Shown piece after piece: positions 45,935 through 55,339 of a stretch of DNA of 64,000 nucleotides. Source of the stretch: Mycobacterium sp. SM1 (GTDB taxonomy: Bacteria; Actinomycetota; Actinomycetes; Mycobacteriales; Mycobacteriaceae). Position numbers and translations under genes: made by a program. The stretch covers positions 744,001-808,000 of the forward strand of contig NZ_JAFLNH010000001.1 in NCBI RefSeq assembly GCF_018361265.1, given 5' to 3'. The notes under the pieces were generated by a model. That model saw only the letters and a list, made by a program, of their open reading frames with translations, made no database searches and had not been told where the DNA came from. The stretch's first letter is position 1. Each line of letters opens with the position of its first letter.

Positions 45935-47587
45935 ATGAGCGACGGCCCGCTGATCGTGCAGTCCGATAAGACCGTGCTGCTCGAGGTGGACCACGAGTTG
46001 GCCGGTGACGCGCGAGCCGCCATCGCGCCGTTCGCCGAGTTGGAACGCGCGCCCGAGCATGTGCACACCTACCGCATCACCCCGCTGGCCTTGTGGAATG
46101 CCCGTGCCGCCGGGCACGACGCCGAGCAGGTTGTCGACGCGCTGGTCAGCTACTCGCGCTACGCGGTACCGCAGCCGCTGCTGGTCGACATCGTCGACAC
46201 CATGGCCCGCTACGGCCGGCTGCAGCTGGTCAAGAATCCCGCGCACGGCCTAACGCTGGTCAGCCTCGATCGCCCGGTGCTCGAAGAAGTCTTGCGCAAC
46301 AAGAAGATCGCACCGATGCTCGGCACACGCATCGACGACAACACCGTGGTCGTGCACCCCAGCGAGCGTGGCCGTGTCAAGCAGATGCTGCTCAAAATAG
46401 GATGGCCTGCTGAAGATCTCGCCGGTTATGTCGATGGTGAGGCGCACCCGATCAGCCTGCGGCAAGACGGCTGGCACCTGCGCGACTACCAGCAGATGGC
46501 GGCCGAGTCGTTCTGGTCGGGCGGCTCCGGGGTGGTGGTGCTGCCGTGCGGCGCCGGCAAGACACTCGTCGGAGCGGCGGCGATGGCAAAGGCCAGCGCG
46601 ACGACGTTGATCTTGGTCACCAACACCGTTGCCGCGCGGCAGTGGAAACGCGAACTTGTCAGGCGCACATCGCTAACGGAGGGCGAAATCGGAGAATACT
46701 CCGGCGAGCGCAAGGAAATCCGGCCCGTCACCATCTCCACCTATCAGATGATGACCCGGCGTTCCAGAAAGGGCGAGTACCGCCACCTGGAGCTGTTCGA
46801 CAGTCGCGATTGGGGACTGATCATCTACGACGAGGTGCATCTGCTTCCGGCGCCGGTGTTCCGGCTGACCGCCGATCTTCAGTCGCGGCGCCGGCTCGGG
46901 CTGACAGCGACACTGATCCGCGAGGACGGTCGCGAGGGTGACGTGTTCTCGCTCATCGGACCCAAACGCTATGACGCGCCCTGGAAAGACATCGAGGCCC
47001 AGGGGTGGATCGCGCCGGCGGAATGCGTCGAAGTGCGCGTGACGATGACCGACAGCGAGCGGATGATGTATGCCACCGCCGAACCAGAGGAACGCTACCG
47101 GGTGTGCTCGACAGCGCATACCAAAATCGCGGTGGTCAAGGCGATTCTGGAGAAACATCCCGACGATCAGCGACTGGTGATCGGGGCATACCTCGACCAG
47201 CTCGATGAATTGGGCGCGGTGCTGGGCGCCCCCGTGATTCAGGGTGCCACCAAAACCGCCGAGCGCGAGGCGCTGTTTGAGGCTTTTCGCCGTGGCGAAT
47301 TGTCCACGCTGGTGGTGTCCAAGGTGGCGAACTTCGCCATCGACTTACCCGAAGCCTCCGTGGCGGTGCAAGTTTCGGGAACATTCGGCTCGCGTCAAGA
47401 GGAGGCCCAACGACTGGGCCGGCTGCTGCGGCCAAAGGCCAACGGCGGCGGCGCCATCTTCTATTCTGTGGTCGCCCGCGACAGCCAGGATGCCGAGTAC
47501 GCGGCGCACCGCCAGCGGTTCCTCGCCGAGCAGGGCTACGGCTATATCATTCGTGACGCTGACGACCTGCTAGGACCTGCGATTTAG
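45935..47587 (+). CDS. ercc3: XPB-family DNA helicase Ercc3
   Basis: This 550-residue SF2 helicase is orthologous to Rv0861c, whose product unwinds DNA 3' to 5' and anneals strands. An N-terminal damage-recognition-like domain (residues 1-180) precedes Walker A VLPCGAGKTLV (202-212), motif II YDEVHLLPAP (298-307), the XPB-type RED (TLIREDGREGDVFSLIGPK), and motif VI GRLLRPKANGGGAIFYSV with QEEAQRLGR. ATG 45935. It follows the Rv0862c-like gene after 70 bp and is followed by a hairpin terminator. Confidence 0.95.
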   Translation: MSDGPLIVQSDKTVLLEVDHELAGDARAAIAPFAELERAPEHVHTYRITPLALWNARAAGHDAEQVVDALVSYSRYAVPQPLLVDIVDTMARYGRLQLVKNPAHGLTLVSLDRPVLEEVLRNKKIAPMLGTRIDDNTVVVHPSERGRVKQMLLKIGWPAEDLAGYVDGEAHPISLRQDGWHLRDYQQMAAESFWSGGSGVVVLPCGAGKTLVGAAAMAKASATTLILVTNTVAARQWKRELVRRTSLTEGEIGEYSGERKEIRPVTISTYQMMTRRSRKGEYRHLELFDSRDWGLIIYDEVHLLPAPVFRLTADLQSRRRLGLTATLIREDGREGDVFSLIGPKRYDAPWKDIEAQGWIAPAECVEVRVTMTDSERMMYATAEPEERYRVCSTAHTKIAVVKAILEKHPDDQRLVIGAYLDQLDELGAVLGAPVIQGATKTAEREALFEAFRRGELSTLVVSKVANFAIDLPEASVAVQVSGTFGSRQEEAQRLGRLLRPKANGGGAIFYSVVARDSQDAEYAAHRQRFLAEQGYGYIIRDADDLLGPAI

Positions 47588-47603
47588 ATCGTGGCGAGCA
47601 GCC

Positions 47604-47642
47604 GCAAAAGCCCCCGAAAGGCGCGTTTCCGGCGGCTTTTGC
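47604..47642 (+). terminator. Hairpin after ercc3
   Basis: Inverted arms GCAAAAGCC and GGCTTTTGC, with a smaller GAAA/TTTC stem between them, form a stable hairpin 16 bp after the ercc3 stop. No U tract follows. The next 130 bp to the convergent oxidoreductase gene hold no credible gene. Confidence 0.7.
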
Positions 47643-47775
47643 GTCTGCTCACCCTAGGTCGTCCTGCCGGCTGGCCGGATCGGGCCACGCGAGGCACACC
47701 CGCGAGACGCGGCGGCCGGCGTAAAACCGGGCAAGAGCCCATTCCCCGGGAGAGTATCACTAGCCGCCTGCTGGG

Positions 47776-48765
47776 CTAGCTCAACTCGGCAATCACCTCT
47801 CGTTCGAACAACTCGATGCCGAAGCGGTCATAGGCGGCCTCGGGGAAGTAACAGATCGCATAGTCGCACCCGAGATCGCGCATGCGCCGCAGCCGCTCGA
47901 TCACCTGCGCCGGCGTGCCCGTCGCCGACTGCGACCCGCTGACGCCGGCCACCACCGAATCTGCCGCAGCCGCAGGAATATAGGAGGCCATCCGGTCACG
48001 TATCCGCCGCAGACGCGATTGAACGTCAGCCTCCGACGAACCGATGACAACGTTGAAGTTGGCCGAGCGGACAATCGCATCGAAGTCGGTGCCGACATCG
48101 CGGCAGTGTGCTGCGAGGATACTGGACTTGCGGGCGAAATCCTCTGGCTCGCAGGAGAAGTTGGTGTACTGCGCGTATTTCGCCGCGATGCGTAGGGTCC
48201 GCTTTTCTCCACCGCCGGCGATCCATAGAGGAATTCCCTGGTCCTGCAGTGGTCTCGGCTGCACAATCGCACCGGCGACTTGATAATGCTTACCGGTGAA
48301 GCTGACTGTGCCGTCGCGCCAGGCGTCGCGCATGATCTGCACACCCTCGTCCAGCCGCTCCAGGCGCACCCGCGCCGGCGGGAAACCGTAGCCGTATGCC
48401 CGCCACTCGTGCTCGTACCAGCCCCCGCCGATGCCCATTTGGATTCGGCCGCCGGAGATGATGTCGGCGGTGGCGGCCACCTTGGCCAGGTAGACGGGGT
48501 TGCGGTAGCTCATCGCCGTGCACATCTGGCCCAGCTTGATCCGCGATGTGGTCGCCGCATACGCCGCCATCAGCGACCACGCTTCATGCGTTGCCTGCCC
48601 GGTCGGCATCGGCACCGTGTGAAAGTGGTCATACACCCACAGCGAGTCCCACGCGCCGGCGTCGGCATAGTTGGCCAGATTGCGCATCACCGCCCAGTGC
48701 TTTTCGGGCTCGATGCCGACCAGATCCAATCGCCAGCCTTGCGGGATGTACAGTCCGAAACGCAT
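47776..48765 (-). CDS. LLM-class F420-dependent oxidoreductase
   Basis: This 329-residue TIM-barrel flavin/F420 oxidoreductase of the luciferase-like family starts at ATG 48765 (MRFGLYIPQGWRLDLVGIEP). Typical segments are DSLWVYDHFHTVPMPTGQAT, TSRIKLGQMCTAMSYRNPVY, RIQMGIGGGWYEHEWRAYGY and PLWIAGGGEKRTLRIAAKYA. These enzymes transfer hydride from F420H2 to varied substrates; the substrate is not predictable. It has no counterpart between Rv0861c and Rv0860 in M. tuberculosis. It is convergent with ercc3, and a 20-bp tandem repeat lies just upstream. Confidence 0.88.
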   Translation of the reverse strand: MRFGLYIPQGWRLDLVGIEPEKHWAVMRNLANYADAGAWDSLWVYDHFHTVPMPTGQATHEAWSLMAAYAATTSRIKLGQMCTAMSYRNPVYLAKVAATADIISGGRIQMGIGGGWYEHEWRAYGYGFPPARVRLERLDEGVQIMRDAWRDGTVSFTGKHYQVAGAIVQPRPLQDQGIPLWIAGGGEKRTLRIAAKYAQYTNFSCEPEDFARKSSILAAHCRDVGTDFDAIVRSANFNVVIGSSEADVQSRLRRIRDRMASYIPAAAADSVVAGVSGSQSATGTPAQVIERLRRMRDLGCDYAICYFPEAAYDRFGIELFEREVIAELS

Positions 48766-49098
48766 AGCTTGCTACTGTAGGCTGCCCACTCTGGACGTGT
48801 AGGCTGCCCACTCTGGACGGGGCCACTTTAGGCGGGCAGTGACCCGGTCGCCGAGCGGTGCCATCGGTCTAGCGCGGCCGGCGCCGAGGTCGTGCGCAAC
48901 TCCTCGCAGGGTGCGTCGGGCAATTGTCGGCAGGTGGCTCCGCGCGTGTTCGGCATTGCCATCTCTGCGTCCAGGTGTCGGCGGCCGACCAGGCGGCATT
49001 CCCGCGGCCGCGCCACGTCCGGCACCGATGAGCAGCGCGTCGAGACGAGCCGACCTGGCACGCTGTAATCAACGGCGGCCGGGGAATACCGTGATGTT
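48766..49098. other. Divergent spacer, oxidoreductase / methyltransferase
   Basis: This 333-bp stretch has no credible gene. It must hold promoters for both divergent genes. The repeat GTAGGCTGCCCACTCTGGAC at 48777-48796 and 48799-48818 lies 12-53 bp before the oxidoreductase start and is the only structured signal seen. The remainder is GC-rich and featureless. Confidence 0.6.
48777..48818. repeat. 20-bp direct repeat upstream of the LLM oxidoreductase gene
   Basis: Two perfect copies of GTAGGCTGCCCACTCTGGAC are separated by 2 bp (22-bp period, two helical turns). The spacing and position fit a tandem regulator-binding site or a simple duplication. Confidence 0.85.
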
Positions 49099-49719
49099 AT
49101 GGCCTCTCGACAGACACTGTTTCGGATCTTCTACGGGCTCGGGTTTACTCCCTGGGACGGTCATCCGCAATCCGCGACGCTGCGGGAGCTCATCGAGGGA
49201 GCCGATGCGCTGCCGTCGGGGTCGGCGCTTGATGTCGGATGCGGCACCGGAGACGCGTCGATCTATCTCGCCCAACACGGCTGGCAAGTCACCGGGGTTG
49301 ACTTCACGCCAAAGGCGCTCGACAAGGCGCGCGCCAAGGCCCGCGCCGCCGGCGTGGAAGTCAACTTTGTTCGCGCCGACGTCACCCATTTGAGTCGGGC
49401 CGGCATCGACGGAGGCTTCCGGTTGATCGTGGACAACGGTTGCTTCCACGGCATGAGTGCCGCCGATCGCGATCTTTACGTTCAGCAGATCACCGCGGCC
49501 GCCGCCCCCGACGCACGGCTGGTCATGGTCGCCTTCAAACCCAGCGGCCGCTTCGGACCGGCGGGAGTCGAGCAACCCGAGATCGAGCGCCGGTTCACGC
49601 CCGCATGGGCGCTGCTGTCGGCGACCGATGAACCGCGGCGGGCAAACGGAAACGGGTTTGCGGCGCGATTTGCGGCGCGATTTCAGGCGCGCGCGTATCT
49701 GCTGCGGCGCAACGGGTAG
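49099..49719 (+). CDS. Class I SAM-dependent methyltransferase
   Basis: This 206-residue methyltransferase has the glycine-rich SAM site ALDVGCGTGDASIYLAQHGW (about residues 43-62). It has an acidic residue ending strand 2 (VTGVDFTPKALDKARAKA), a motif II-like FRLIVDNGCFHGM, and a late region with ARLVMVAFKPSGRFGP. It belongs to the Methyltransf_11/25 or thiopurine-like small-molecule group. Start ATG 49099. The substrate is unknown. It is convergent with fadB, with a hairpin between them. Confidence 0.88.
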   Translation: MASRQTLFRIFYGLGFTPWDGHPQSATLRELIEGADALPSGSALDVGCGTGDASIYLAQHGWQVTGVDFTPKALDKARAKARAAGVEVNFVRADVTHLSRAGIDGGFRLIVDNGCFHGMSAADRDLYVQQITAAAAPDARLVMVAFKPSGRFGPAGVEQPEIERRFTPAWALLSATDEPRRANGNGFAARFAARFQARAYLLRRNG

Positions 49720-49732
49720 CGCGCTAGCGGAC

Positions 49733-49778
49733 GCGAAACCCCCAAACCTCGCTGTTGCGGGGCTTTTGGGTCTTCGCG
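49733..49778. terminator. Bidirectional hairpin between methyltransferase and fadB
   Basis: The arms CGCGAA plus CCCCCAAA and TTTTGGG plus TTCGCG form a long imperfect stem between two convergent genes, immediately before the fadB stop. It could end transcription from both sides. Confidence 0.65.
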
Positions 49779-49780
49779 CG

Positions 49781-51916
49781 CTAAGAAGTCAGCGACTCCG
49801 GCGGCAAAAAGCGGTCGCCGTATTTGGCCGCCAGCTCGCGAGCCCGCGCGACGAACCCTTCCCGGCCCCCAGGGTAGCCGACGATGTACTGGGCGGTGCC
49901 GCCGGTCCAGGGCGGGAACCCGATCCCCATGATCGATCCGATATTGGCGTCGGCGGTGGAGGTCAGCACGCCCTCATCGAGGCACTTCTGGGTTTCCAGT
50001 GCCTCGATGAAGAGCATCCGATCGATCAGGTCTTGTAGCGGCGGCTTCGATGAACCCGAGCTGAACGTCTCCCGCAGGCCGGGCCACAGTCGAATCCGCT
50101 TGCCGTCGGCATAGTCGTAGAAGCCCGCGCCCTTGAGCTTGCCGGGCCGCCCGAGCTCGAGCATTGTAGCGATGACGGCTTCCGCCGGATGTGGGGTGTA
50201 GGTTCCCCCCGCGGCCTCGACACCCTCGCGGGTGGCCTTGGCGATCTTGGCCATCAGCTCCAGGTTGAGCTCGTCGGAGAGCTGCAGCGGCGGCGCCGGG
50301 TAGCCGGCTTGTCCCCCGGCGTGTTCGATGCTGGCCGGCTCCACCCCTTCGCCGAGCATCGCGATCGCCTCGTTGAGAAACGTGCCGATCACCCGTGAGG
50401 TGTAAAAACCGCGGCTGTCGTTGACCACGATCGGGGTCTTGCCGATCTGTGACGCCAGGTCGATCGCCTTCGCCAGTGTGGCATCAGAGGTCTTCTGCCC
50501 CTTGATGATCTCCAGCAGCGGCATCTTGTCCGCGGGGGAGAAAAAGTGTAGGCCGATGAAGTCCCCGGCCCGTTTGACCCCGGTGGCCAGCTCGGTGATC
50601 GGAAGCGTGGAGGTATTGGTGCCCAGCACCGCATCGGGTGCCACCACCGGCTCGATTTCGGCGAACACCTTGTGCTTGAGCTCCACCGACTCGAATACCG
50701 CTTCGATTACCAGGTCGGCGCCGGTGGCGTCGGCGACGTCGGCGGTTGGGTGGATGCGAGCGAGGAGCGCGCCGGATTTCTCCTGGGTGGTCTTGCCCTT
50801 CGAAAGCGCCTTGGCTTCCAGCTTTTCCGAGTATCCCTTGCCCCGCTGCGCGGCTTCCAGGCTGACGTCTTTGAGGATCACCTCGAGACCGGCCTTGGCG
50901 CACACGTAGGCGATGGCGGCGCCCATCATTCCGGCGCCGAGCACCGCGACCTTCTTAAACGTGGTCTTTTCGTAGCCGGATGGCCGCGAGCCCCCGGAGT
51001 TGATGTGCTGCAGGTCAAAGAAGAACGCCTGGATCATGTTCTTGGCGACCTGGCCGGTGACCAGCTGGGCGAAATAGCGGCTTTCGATGCGGGTGGCGGT
51101 GTCGAAGTCGACCTGCGCGCCCTCGACCGCGGCGGCCAGGATGGCGCGTGGCGCGGGCATCGGTGCCCCCTTGAGTTGCTTGCGCAGGTTCGCCGGGAAC
51201 GACGGCAGGATAGCCGCCAGCGATGGTGAGCTGGGTGTGCCGCCGGGTATCTTGTAGCCCGGCTTGTCCCATGGCTGCACGTGGTCATCGGGATGGGCTT
51301 TGATCCACGCCTTGGCGGCGGGCACCAGTTCGCCGACGGTGGGCAATACCTCGTCGACCAACCCCATGTCCTTGGCCTCGGCCGGCGTGAACCGGGTGCC
51401 GCTGGCGAGCACGTTGACAACGGCGTTCTGGATGCCGAACATCCGCACCGCGCGGGTGACACCCCCGCCGCCGGGGAGTAGGCCCAACGTCACCTCCGGC
51501 AAGCCGATCCGGCTGCCCTTGACGTCGGCGGCAATGCGGTGATGACATGCCAGCGCGATCTCCAGTCCGCCGCCGAGCGCAGCGCCGTTGATGGCCGCCA
51601 CCACCGGTTTCCCGAAGGTCTCGAGCGTGCGTAGCTGCTTCTTGACCGTCTCCACGGTGTCGAAGAACTGCCCGGCGTCTTCCGGTCTGGCCCGCACCAT
51701 GGTGGTGAGGTCACCGCCGGCGAAGAACGACTTCTTCGCGCTGGTGATCACCACGCCGGTGATCGCATCCTTTTCGGCGACAAGGCGATCGACGGCTTTG
51801 CCCATCGACTCGATGTAGGCCTCGTTCATCACGTTGGCCGACCCGGACGGGTCGTCCATGGTCAGCGTGACGATCCCGTCGGCATCTTTGTCCCACTGAA
51901 TAGTGTTGTCGGGCAT
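49781..51916 (-). CDS. fadB: Fatty-acid oxidation complex alpha subunit FadB
   Basis: This 711-residue bifunctional enoyl-CoA hydratase / 3-hydroxyacyl-CoA dehydrogenase is orthologous to Rv0860. The hydratase part (1-190) contains AINGAALGGGLEIALACHHR and GLPEVTLGLLPGGGGVTRAV with the catalytic Glu positions. The NAD-binding part starts VAVLGAGMMGAAIAYVCAKA (about 330), followed by HFFSPADKMPLLEIIKG and VNDSRGFYTSRVIGTFLNEA. ATG 51916. It is transcribed after fadA (82-bp gap), forming the two-gene beta-oxidation complex. Confidence 0.95.
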   Translation of the reverse strand: MPDNTIQWDKDADGIVTLTMDDPSGSANVMNEAYIESMGKAVDRLVAEKDAITGVVITSAKKSFFAGGDLTTMVRARPEDAGQFFDTVETVKKQLRTLETFGKPVVAAINGAALGGGLEIALACHHRIAADVKGSRIGLPEVTLGLLPGGGGVTRAVRMFGIQNAVVNVLASGTRFTPAEAKDMGLVDEVLPTVGELVPAAKAWIKAHPDDHVQPWDKPGYKIPGGTPSSPSLAAILPSFPANLRKQLKGAPMPAPRAILAAAVEGAQVDFDTATRIESRYFAQLVTGQVAKNMIQAFFFDLQHINSGGSRPSGYEKTTFKKVAVLGAGMMGAAIAYVCAKAGLEVILKDVSLEAAQRGKGYSEKLEAKALSKGKTTQEKSGALLARIHPTADVADATGADLVIEAVFESVELKHKVFAEIEPVVAPDAVLGTNTSTLPITELATGVKRAGDFIGLHFFSPADKMPLLEIIKGQKTSDATLAKAIDLASQIGKTPIVVNDSRGFYTSRVIGTFLNEAIAMLGEGVEPASIEHAGGQAGYPAPPLQLSDELNLELMAKIAKATREGVEAAGGTYTPHPAEAVIATMLELGRPGKLKGAGFYDYADGKRIRLWPGLRETFSSGSSKPPLQDLIDRMLFIEALETQKCLDEGVLTSTADANIGSIMGIGFPPWTGGTAQYIVGYPGGREGFVARARELAAKYGDRFLPPESLTS

Positions 51917-51998
51917 TGGCTTTCAGCTTCCCTTTCGCGAGGCTATCCGATACTGGCGGCGGCAATGCAAAGCAATGCGGGAACTGCGCCGGTGTTTC

Positions 51999-53210
51999 CT
52001 AGACTCGTTCGATGATGGTGGCGACCCCCATGCCGCCGCCGATGCACAGTGTGACCAGGGCACGCCGGGCGTTGCGGCGCTCGAGCTCGTCGACCATGGT
52101 GCCCAGGATCATCGCGCCGGTGGCCCCCAGCGGGTGGCCCATCGCGATCGCCCCGCCGTTGACGTTGAGCTTCTCGTCGGGGACGCCCAGGTCTTTCTGG
52201 TACTTCAACACCACCGAGGCGAACGCCTCGTTGAGCTCGATCAGGTCGATGTCATCCAGCGTCAGGCCGGCCCGGTCGAGCACCTTGCGGGTGGCCGGTT
52301 GCGGACCGGTCAGCATGATCGTCGGCTCGGCTCCGCTGGTCGCGGTGGCGACGATACGCGCGCGCGGTGTCAGGCCCTGTGACGTGCCGGCGGCCTCGGA
52401 ACCAACCAGCACCAGGGCCGCGCCGTCGACGATCCCGGAGCTGTTGCCGCCGGTGTGCACGTGGTTGATCTTCTCCACCCAGTGGTACTTCTGCAGCGCG
52501 ACATCATCGAAACCGCCCATGGCGCCGATGGTGTCGAAGGCGGGCTTCAGCTGGGCCAGGCCTTCCATCGTGGTGTCGGGCCGCATGTGCTCGTCGTGGT
52601 CGAGGATGACCAGGCCGTTTTGGTCGCGCACCGGGACCACGGATTTGGCGAAATAGCCGCCCGACCAGGCCGCGGCCGCCCGCTGCTGAGAGCGCAGCGC
52701 ATAGGCGTCGACGTCCTCGCGGGAGAAACCCTCGAGGGTGGCGATCAGGTCGGCGCTGATGCCCTGCGGCACAAACCCGATGTCATAGTTGGTGGCCGGA
52801 TCCAGCGCCATCGCGCCGCCGTCGGAGCCCATCGGCACCCGGCTCATCGACTCGACGCCGCCGGCCAGCACCAGGTCGTCCCACCCAGAGCGCACCTTCT
52901 GCGCAGCGATGTTCACGGCCTCCAAACCCGATGCGCAGAACCGATTGAGCTGCACACCGCCGGTGGTGTCGGGCAGTCCGGCGGCCAGCACGGCCGCGCG
53001 GGCGATGTCACCGCCCTGATCACCGACCGGCGACACCACACCGAGGATGACGTCGCTGATCAGGCCCTCATCGAGATCGGGAAAGCGTCTGCGTATCTCG
53101 TCGATCAGGCCGACCACCAGGCTCAGCGGCTTGACCTCATGCAGCGACCCGTTTTTCTGCTTGCCGCGCGGGGTGCGGATGGCTTCGTAGATGAAGGCTT
53201 CCTCGGACAT
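51999..53210 (-). CDS. fadA: Acetyl-CoA acyltransferase (thiolase) FadA
   Basis: This 403-residue thiolase is the beta subunit that cleaves 3-ketoacyl-CoA. The catalytic Cys is in [20 protein letters not shown]; the second set is [17 protein letters not shown] (His) and [16 protein letters not shown] (second Cys). The start ATG 53210 ([20 protein letters not shown]) matches the family; a longer in-frame reading upstream has no ribosome site. It is upstream of fadB on the same strand and divergent from dapC. Confidence 0.95.
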   Translation of the reverse strand: MSEEAFIYEAIRTPRGKQKNGSLHEVKPLSLVVGLIDEIRRRFPDLDEGLISDVILGVVSPVGDQGGDIARAAVLAAGLPDTTGGVQLNRFCASGLEAVNIAAQKVRSGWDDLVLAGGVESMSRVPMGSDGGAMALDPATNYDIGFVPQGISADLIATLEGFSREDVDAYALRSQQRAAAAWSGGYFAKSVVPVRDQNGLVILDHDEHMRPDTTMEGLAQLKPAFDTIGAMGGFDDVALQKYHWVEKINHVHTGGNSSGIVDGAALVLVGSEAAGTSQGLTPRARIVATATSGAEPTIMLTGPQPATRKVLDRAGLTLDDIDLIELNEAFASVVLKYQKDLGVPDEKLNVNGGAIAMGHPLGATGAMILGTMVDELERRNARRALVTLCIGGGMGVATIIERV

Positions 53211-53381
53211 GACGGGCTCCTCTTCGGAGTGCGGTATTTCGTATCGCCACCCTAACAGCATCCCCGATCAACCTGTTGGTTGGGAGCTTGGTTGCGGCCC
53301 GAAACGGGCTGCCCGGGACACCGGGCGCCGGGTGCGCACCGCGGCGCGTTCGAGGGCCCAAACGCTTTACGCTCGATGATC

Positions 53382-54581
53382 ATGACGGTTTCGCGATTGC
53401 AGCCGTACGCGACCACGGTGTTCGCCGAGATGTCGGCCCTGGCGGCGCGCCTCGGCGCGGTGAATCTCGGACAGGGCTTTCCCGACGAGGACGGACCGCC
53501 GGCGATGCTGAAGGCCGCACAAGACGCCATCGCCGCGGGCGCCAACCAGTACCCGCCCGGCATGGGCATCGCGCCGCTGCGCCAGGCGATCGCCGCCCAG
53601 CGCAAACGGCATTTCGGTGTCGAGTACGACCCGGACACCGAGGTGCTGGTGACCGTCGGGGCCACCGAAGCCATCGCGGCCGCGGTGCTCGGCGTGGTCG
53701 AGCCGGGCTCGCAGGTGCTGCTGATCGAGCCGTTCTACGACTCGTACTCGCCGGTGGTGGCGATGGCGGGCGCCGACCGGGTGTCGGTGCCGCTGGTGCC
53801 CGACGGCCGGGGCTTCGCCCTCGACACCGACGCGCTGCGGCGCGCGCTGACACCCCGAGCCCGTGCGGTGATCGTCAACTCGCCGCACAACCCGACCGGC
53901 ACGGTGCTCGGCCCGGCGGAGCTGGCGGCGATCGCCGAGATTGCGACGGCCGGCGATCTGGTTGTGATCACCGACGAGGTGTACGAGCAGCTGGTCTACC
54001 CGTCCCCCGCGGGGCATCGTCACATTCCGCTGGCCACCTACCCCGGCATGGCCGAACGCACCATCACCATCTCCAGTGCGTCCAAGATGTTCAACTGCAC
54101 CGGATGGAAGATCGGCTGGGCCTGCGGGCCAGCGCAGCTCATCGCCGCAGTGCGGGCGGCCAAACAGTACCTGAGCTACGTCGGCGGCGCGCCGTTCCAG
54201 CCCGCGGTGGCGTTGGCGCTGAACACCGAGGATGCCTGGGTGGCCACGCTACGGACCCTGCTGCAGGGCAGGCGCGATCGGCTGGCGGCCGCGTTGAGCG
54301 ACATCGGCTTTGGTGTGCACGACAGCTTCGGCACGTATTTTCTGTGCGCCGACCCACGGCCTCTGGGCTACCACGACAGCACGGCATTCTGCTGGATGCT
54401 ACCGGAAAAGATTGGTGTAGCGGCAATCCCGATGTCAGCGTTTTGCGATCCAGCGTCCCAGCATGCCGATGTGTGGAATCACCTGGTGCGCTTCACGTTT
54501 TGCAAGCGTGACGATACCCTCGAGGAGGGTATCAGGCGCCTTGCCCTGCTGCGTAACGGATTAGCCATCTCCTCCGGCTGA
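53382..54581 (+). CDS. dapC: N-succinyldiaminopimelate aminotransferase DapC
   Basis: This 399-residue PLP enzyme of class I aminotransferases is orthologous to Rv0858c and acts in the succinylase branch of DAP/lysine synthesis. Key segments are NLGQGFPDEDGPPAMLKAAQ, VTVGATEAIAAAVLGVVEPG, IVNSPHNPTGTVLGPAELAA, DEVYEQLVY and the PLP-Lys SSASKMFNCTGWKIGWACGP. ATG 53382 (MTVSRLQPYATTVF) is preferred by length; ATG 53376 two codons earlier is possible. Divergent from fadA with a 171-bp spacer. Confidence 0.93.
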   Translation: MTVSRLQPYATTVFAEMSALAARLGAVNLGQGFPDEDGPPAMLKAAQDAIAAGANQYPPGMGIAPLRQAIAAQRKRHFGVEYDPDTEVLVTVGATEAIAAAVLGVVEPGSQVLLIEPFYDSYSPVVAMAGADRVSVPLVPDGRGFALDTDALRRALTPRARAVIVNSPHNPTGTVLGPAELAAIAEIATAGDLVVITDEVYEQLVYPSPAGHRHIPLATYPGMAERTITISSASKMFNCTGWKIGWACGPAQLIAAVRAAKQYLSYVGGAPFQPAVALALNTEDAWVATLRTLLQGRRDRLAAALSDIGFGVHDSFGTYFLCADPRPLGYHDSTAFCWMLPEKIGVAAIPMSAFCDPASQHADVWNHLVRFTFCKRDDTLEEGIRRLALLRNGLAISSG

Positions 54582-54604
54582 CGGGAGCTGCCGGGGGATC
54601 GCGG

Positions 54605-54889
54605 TCAGGCCCAGCTGGAGCCGACGGCGGCGTCGGTGTCGGCCATGTTGGCGCCGGCGGTTTGCACCTTGGCGCCATGGGCGTTGGCCTGCTCGTAGAT
54701 CACCTGAAAGTTGCGGCCCAACTCGGTGATGAACTGCTGGCAGGCCGTCGAGCCCGCCCCACCCCAAAAGTCCCCGGCGGCCAGCACATCACGAACAATG
54801 GCCTGATGCTCGGCCGCCAGCGCCATCGCCTGGGCGCGAATCGTGGCCCCGTGGGCGTCCACATCCCCGAACTGGTAGTTAATCGTCAT
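54605..54889 (-). CDS. ESAT-6-like WXG100 protein, EsxN/EsxL type
   Basis: This 94-residue secreted helical-hairpin protein begins MTINYQFGDVDAHGATIRAQ, the signature of the Mtb9.9 group (EsxI, L, N, O, V), and has the WG turn in DFWGGAGSTACQQF. It would form a heterodimer with the product of the upstream esx gene and leave the cell through an ESX-5-type system. It ends a pe-ppe-esx-esx cluster like Rv1195-Rv1198. The exact paralogue cannot be named. Confidence 0.95.
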   Translation of the reverse strand: MTINYQFGDVDAHGATIRAQAMALAAEHQAIVRDVLAAGDFWGGAGSTACQQFITELGRNFQVIYEQANAHGAKVQTAGANMADTDAAVGSSWA

Positions 54890-54927
54890 GGTGTTCTCCT
54901 GAAAGTCGTGTAGAGGTCTTGGCTCCG

Positions 54928-55224
54928 CTAGCTGCTCAGCAGGTGCTGGGAGGCCTGCTCTTGGGCCTCATAGTTGTTGGCGTCACGGATCAGCCCGTCA
55001 CGCACCCCGTGCAACATGTTCACGATGTTGCGAAACGCCTGATGCATCTGGGCCATGGTGTCATAGGAGGTGGCCTGCGCGGCCCCGCTCCAGCCCGCCC
55101 CGGCGATGTTTTGGCTAGACGCCCACATCCTGCGGGCCTCGTCCTCCACCGTTTGGGCGTGCACATCAAAACGCCCCGCCATCGCCCGCATCTGATGCGG
55201 ATCGGTCATAAAACGCGTCGGCAT
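54928..55224 (-). CDS. ESAT-6-like protein, EsxM/EsxK (QILSS) type
   Basis: This 98-residue WXG100 protein is of the EsxJ/K/M/P/W group: [20 protein letters not shown], the WSG turn in [20 protein letters not shown], and the terminus ASQHLLSS, close to the usual QILSS. It carries the C-terminal YxxxD/E-like secretion signal (ANNYEAQEQ). It pairs with the EsxN-type partner 38 bp downstream. ATG 55224 follows GAAGGAGAGAG. Confidence 0.95.
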   Translation of the reverse strand: MPTRFMTDPHQMRAMAGRFDVHAQTVEDEARRMWASSQNIAGAGWSGAAQATSYDTMAQMHQAFRNIVNMLHGVRDGLIRDANNYEAQEQASQHLLSS

Positions 55225-55339
55225 TTGACTCTCTCCTTCCTGGGTAAGCCTTATGTGCTCACCGTCGTCAGCACCGGCATCCCGGCGGGCGTGGCGCGCC
55301 CCAACCGGTCAATGCGAAGTCTGAATGGGCCCCCTTCGA

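Noticed and set aside
47591..47779. 62-codon ORF after ercc3
   Set aside because: It covers the terminator hairpin, lacks a ribosome site and runs into the convergent gene.
53276..54511. 411-codon frame overlapping dapC
   Set aside because: It is a +1/-1 shadow of dapC; the PLP-binding motif lies in the dapC frame only.
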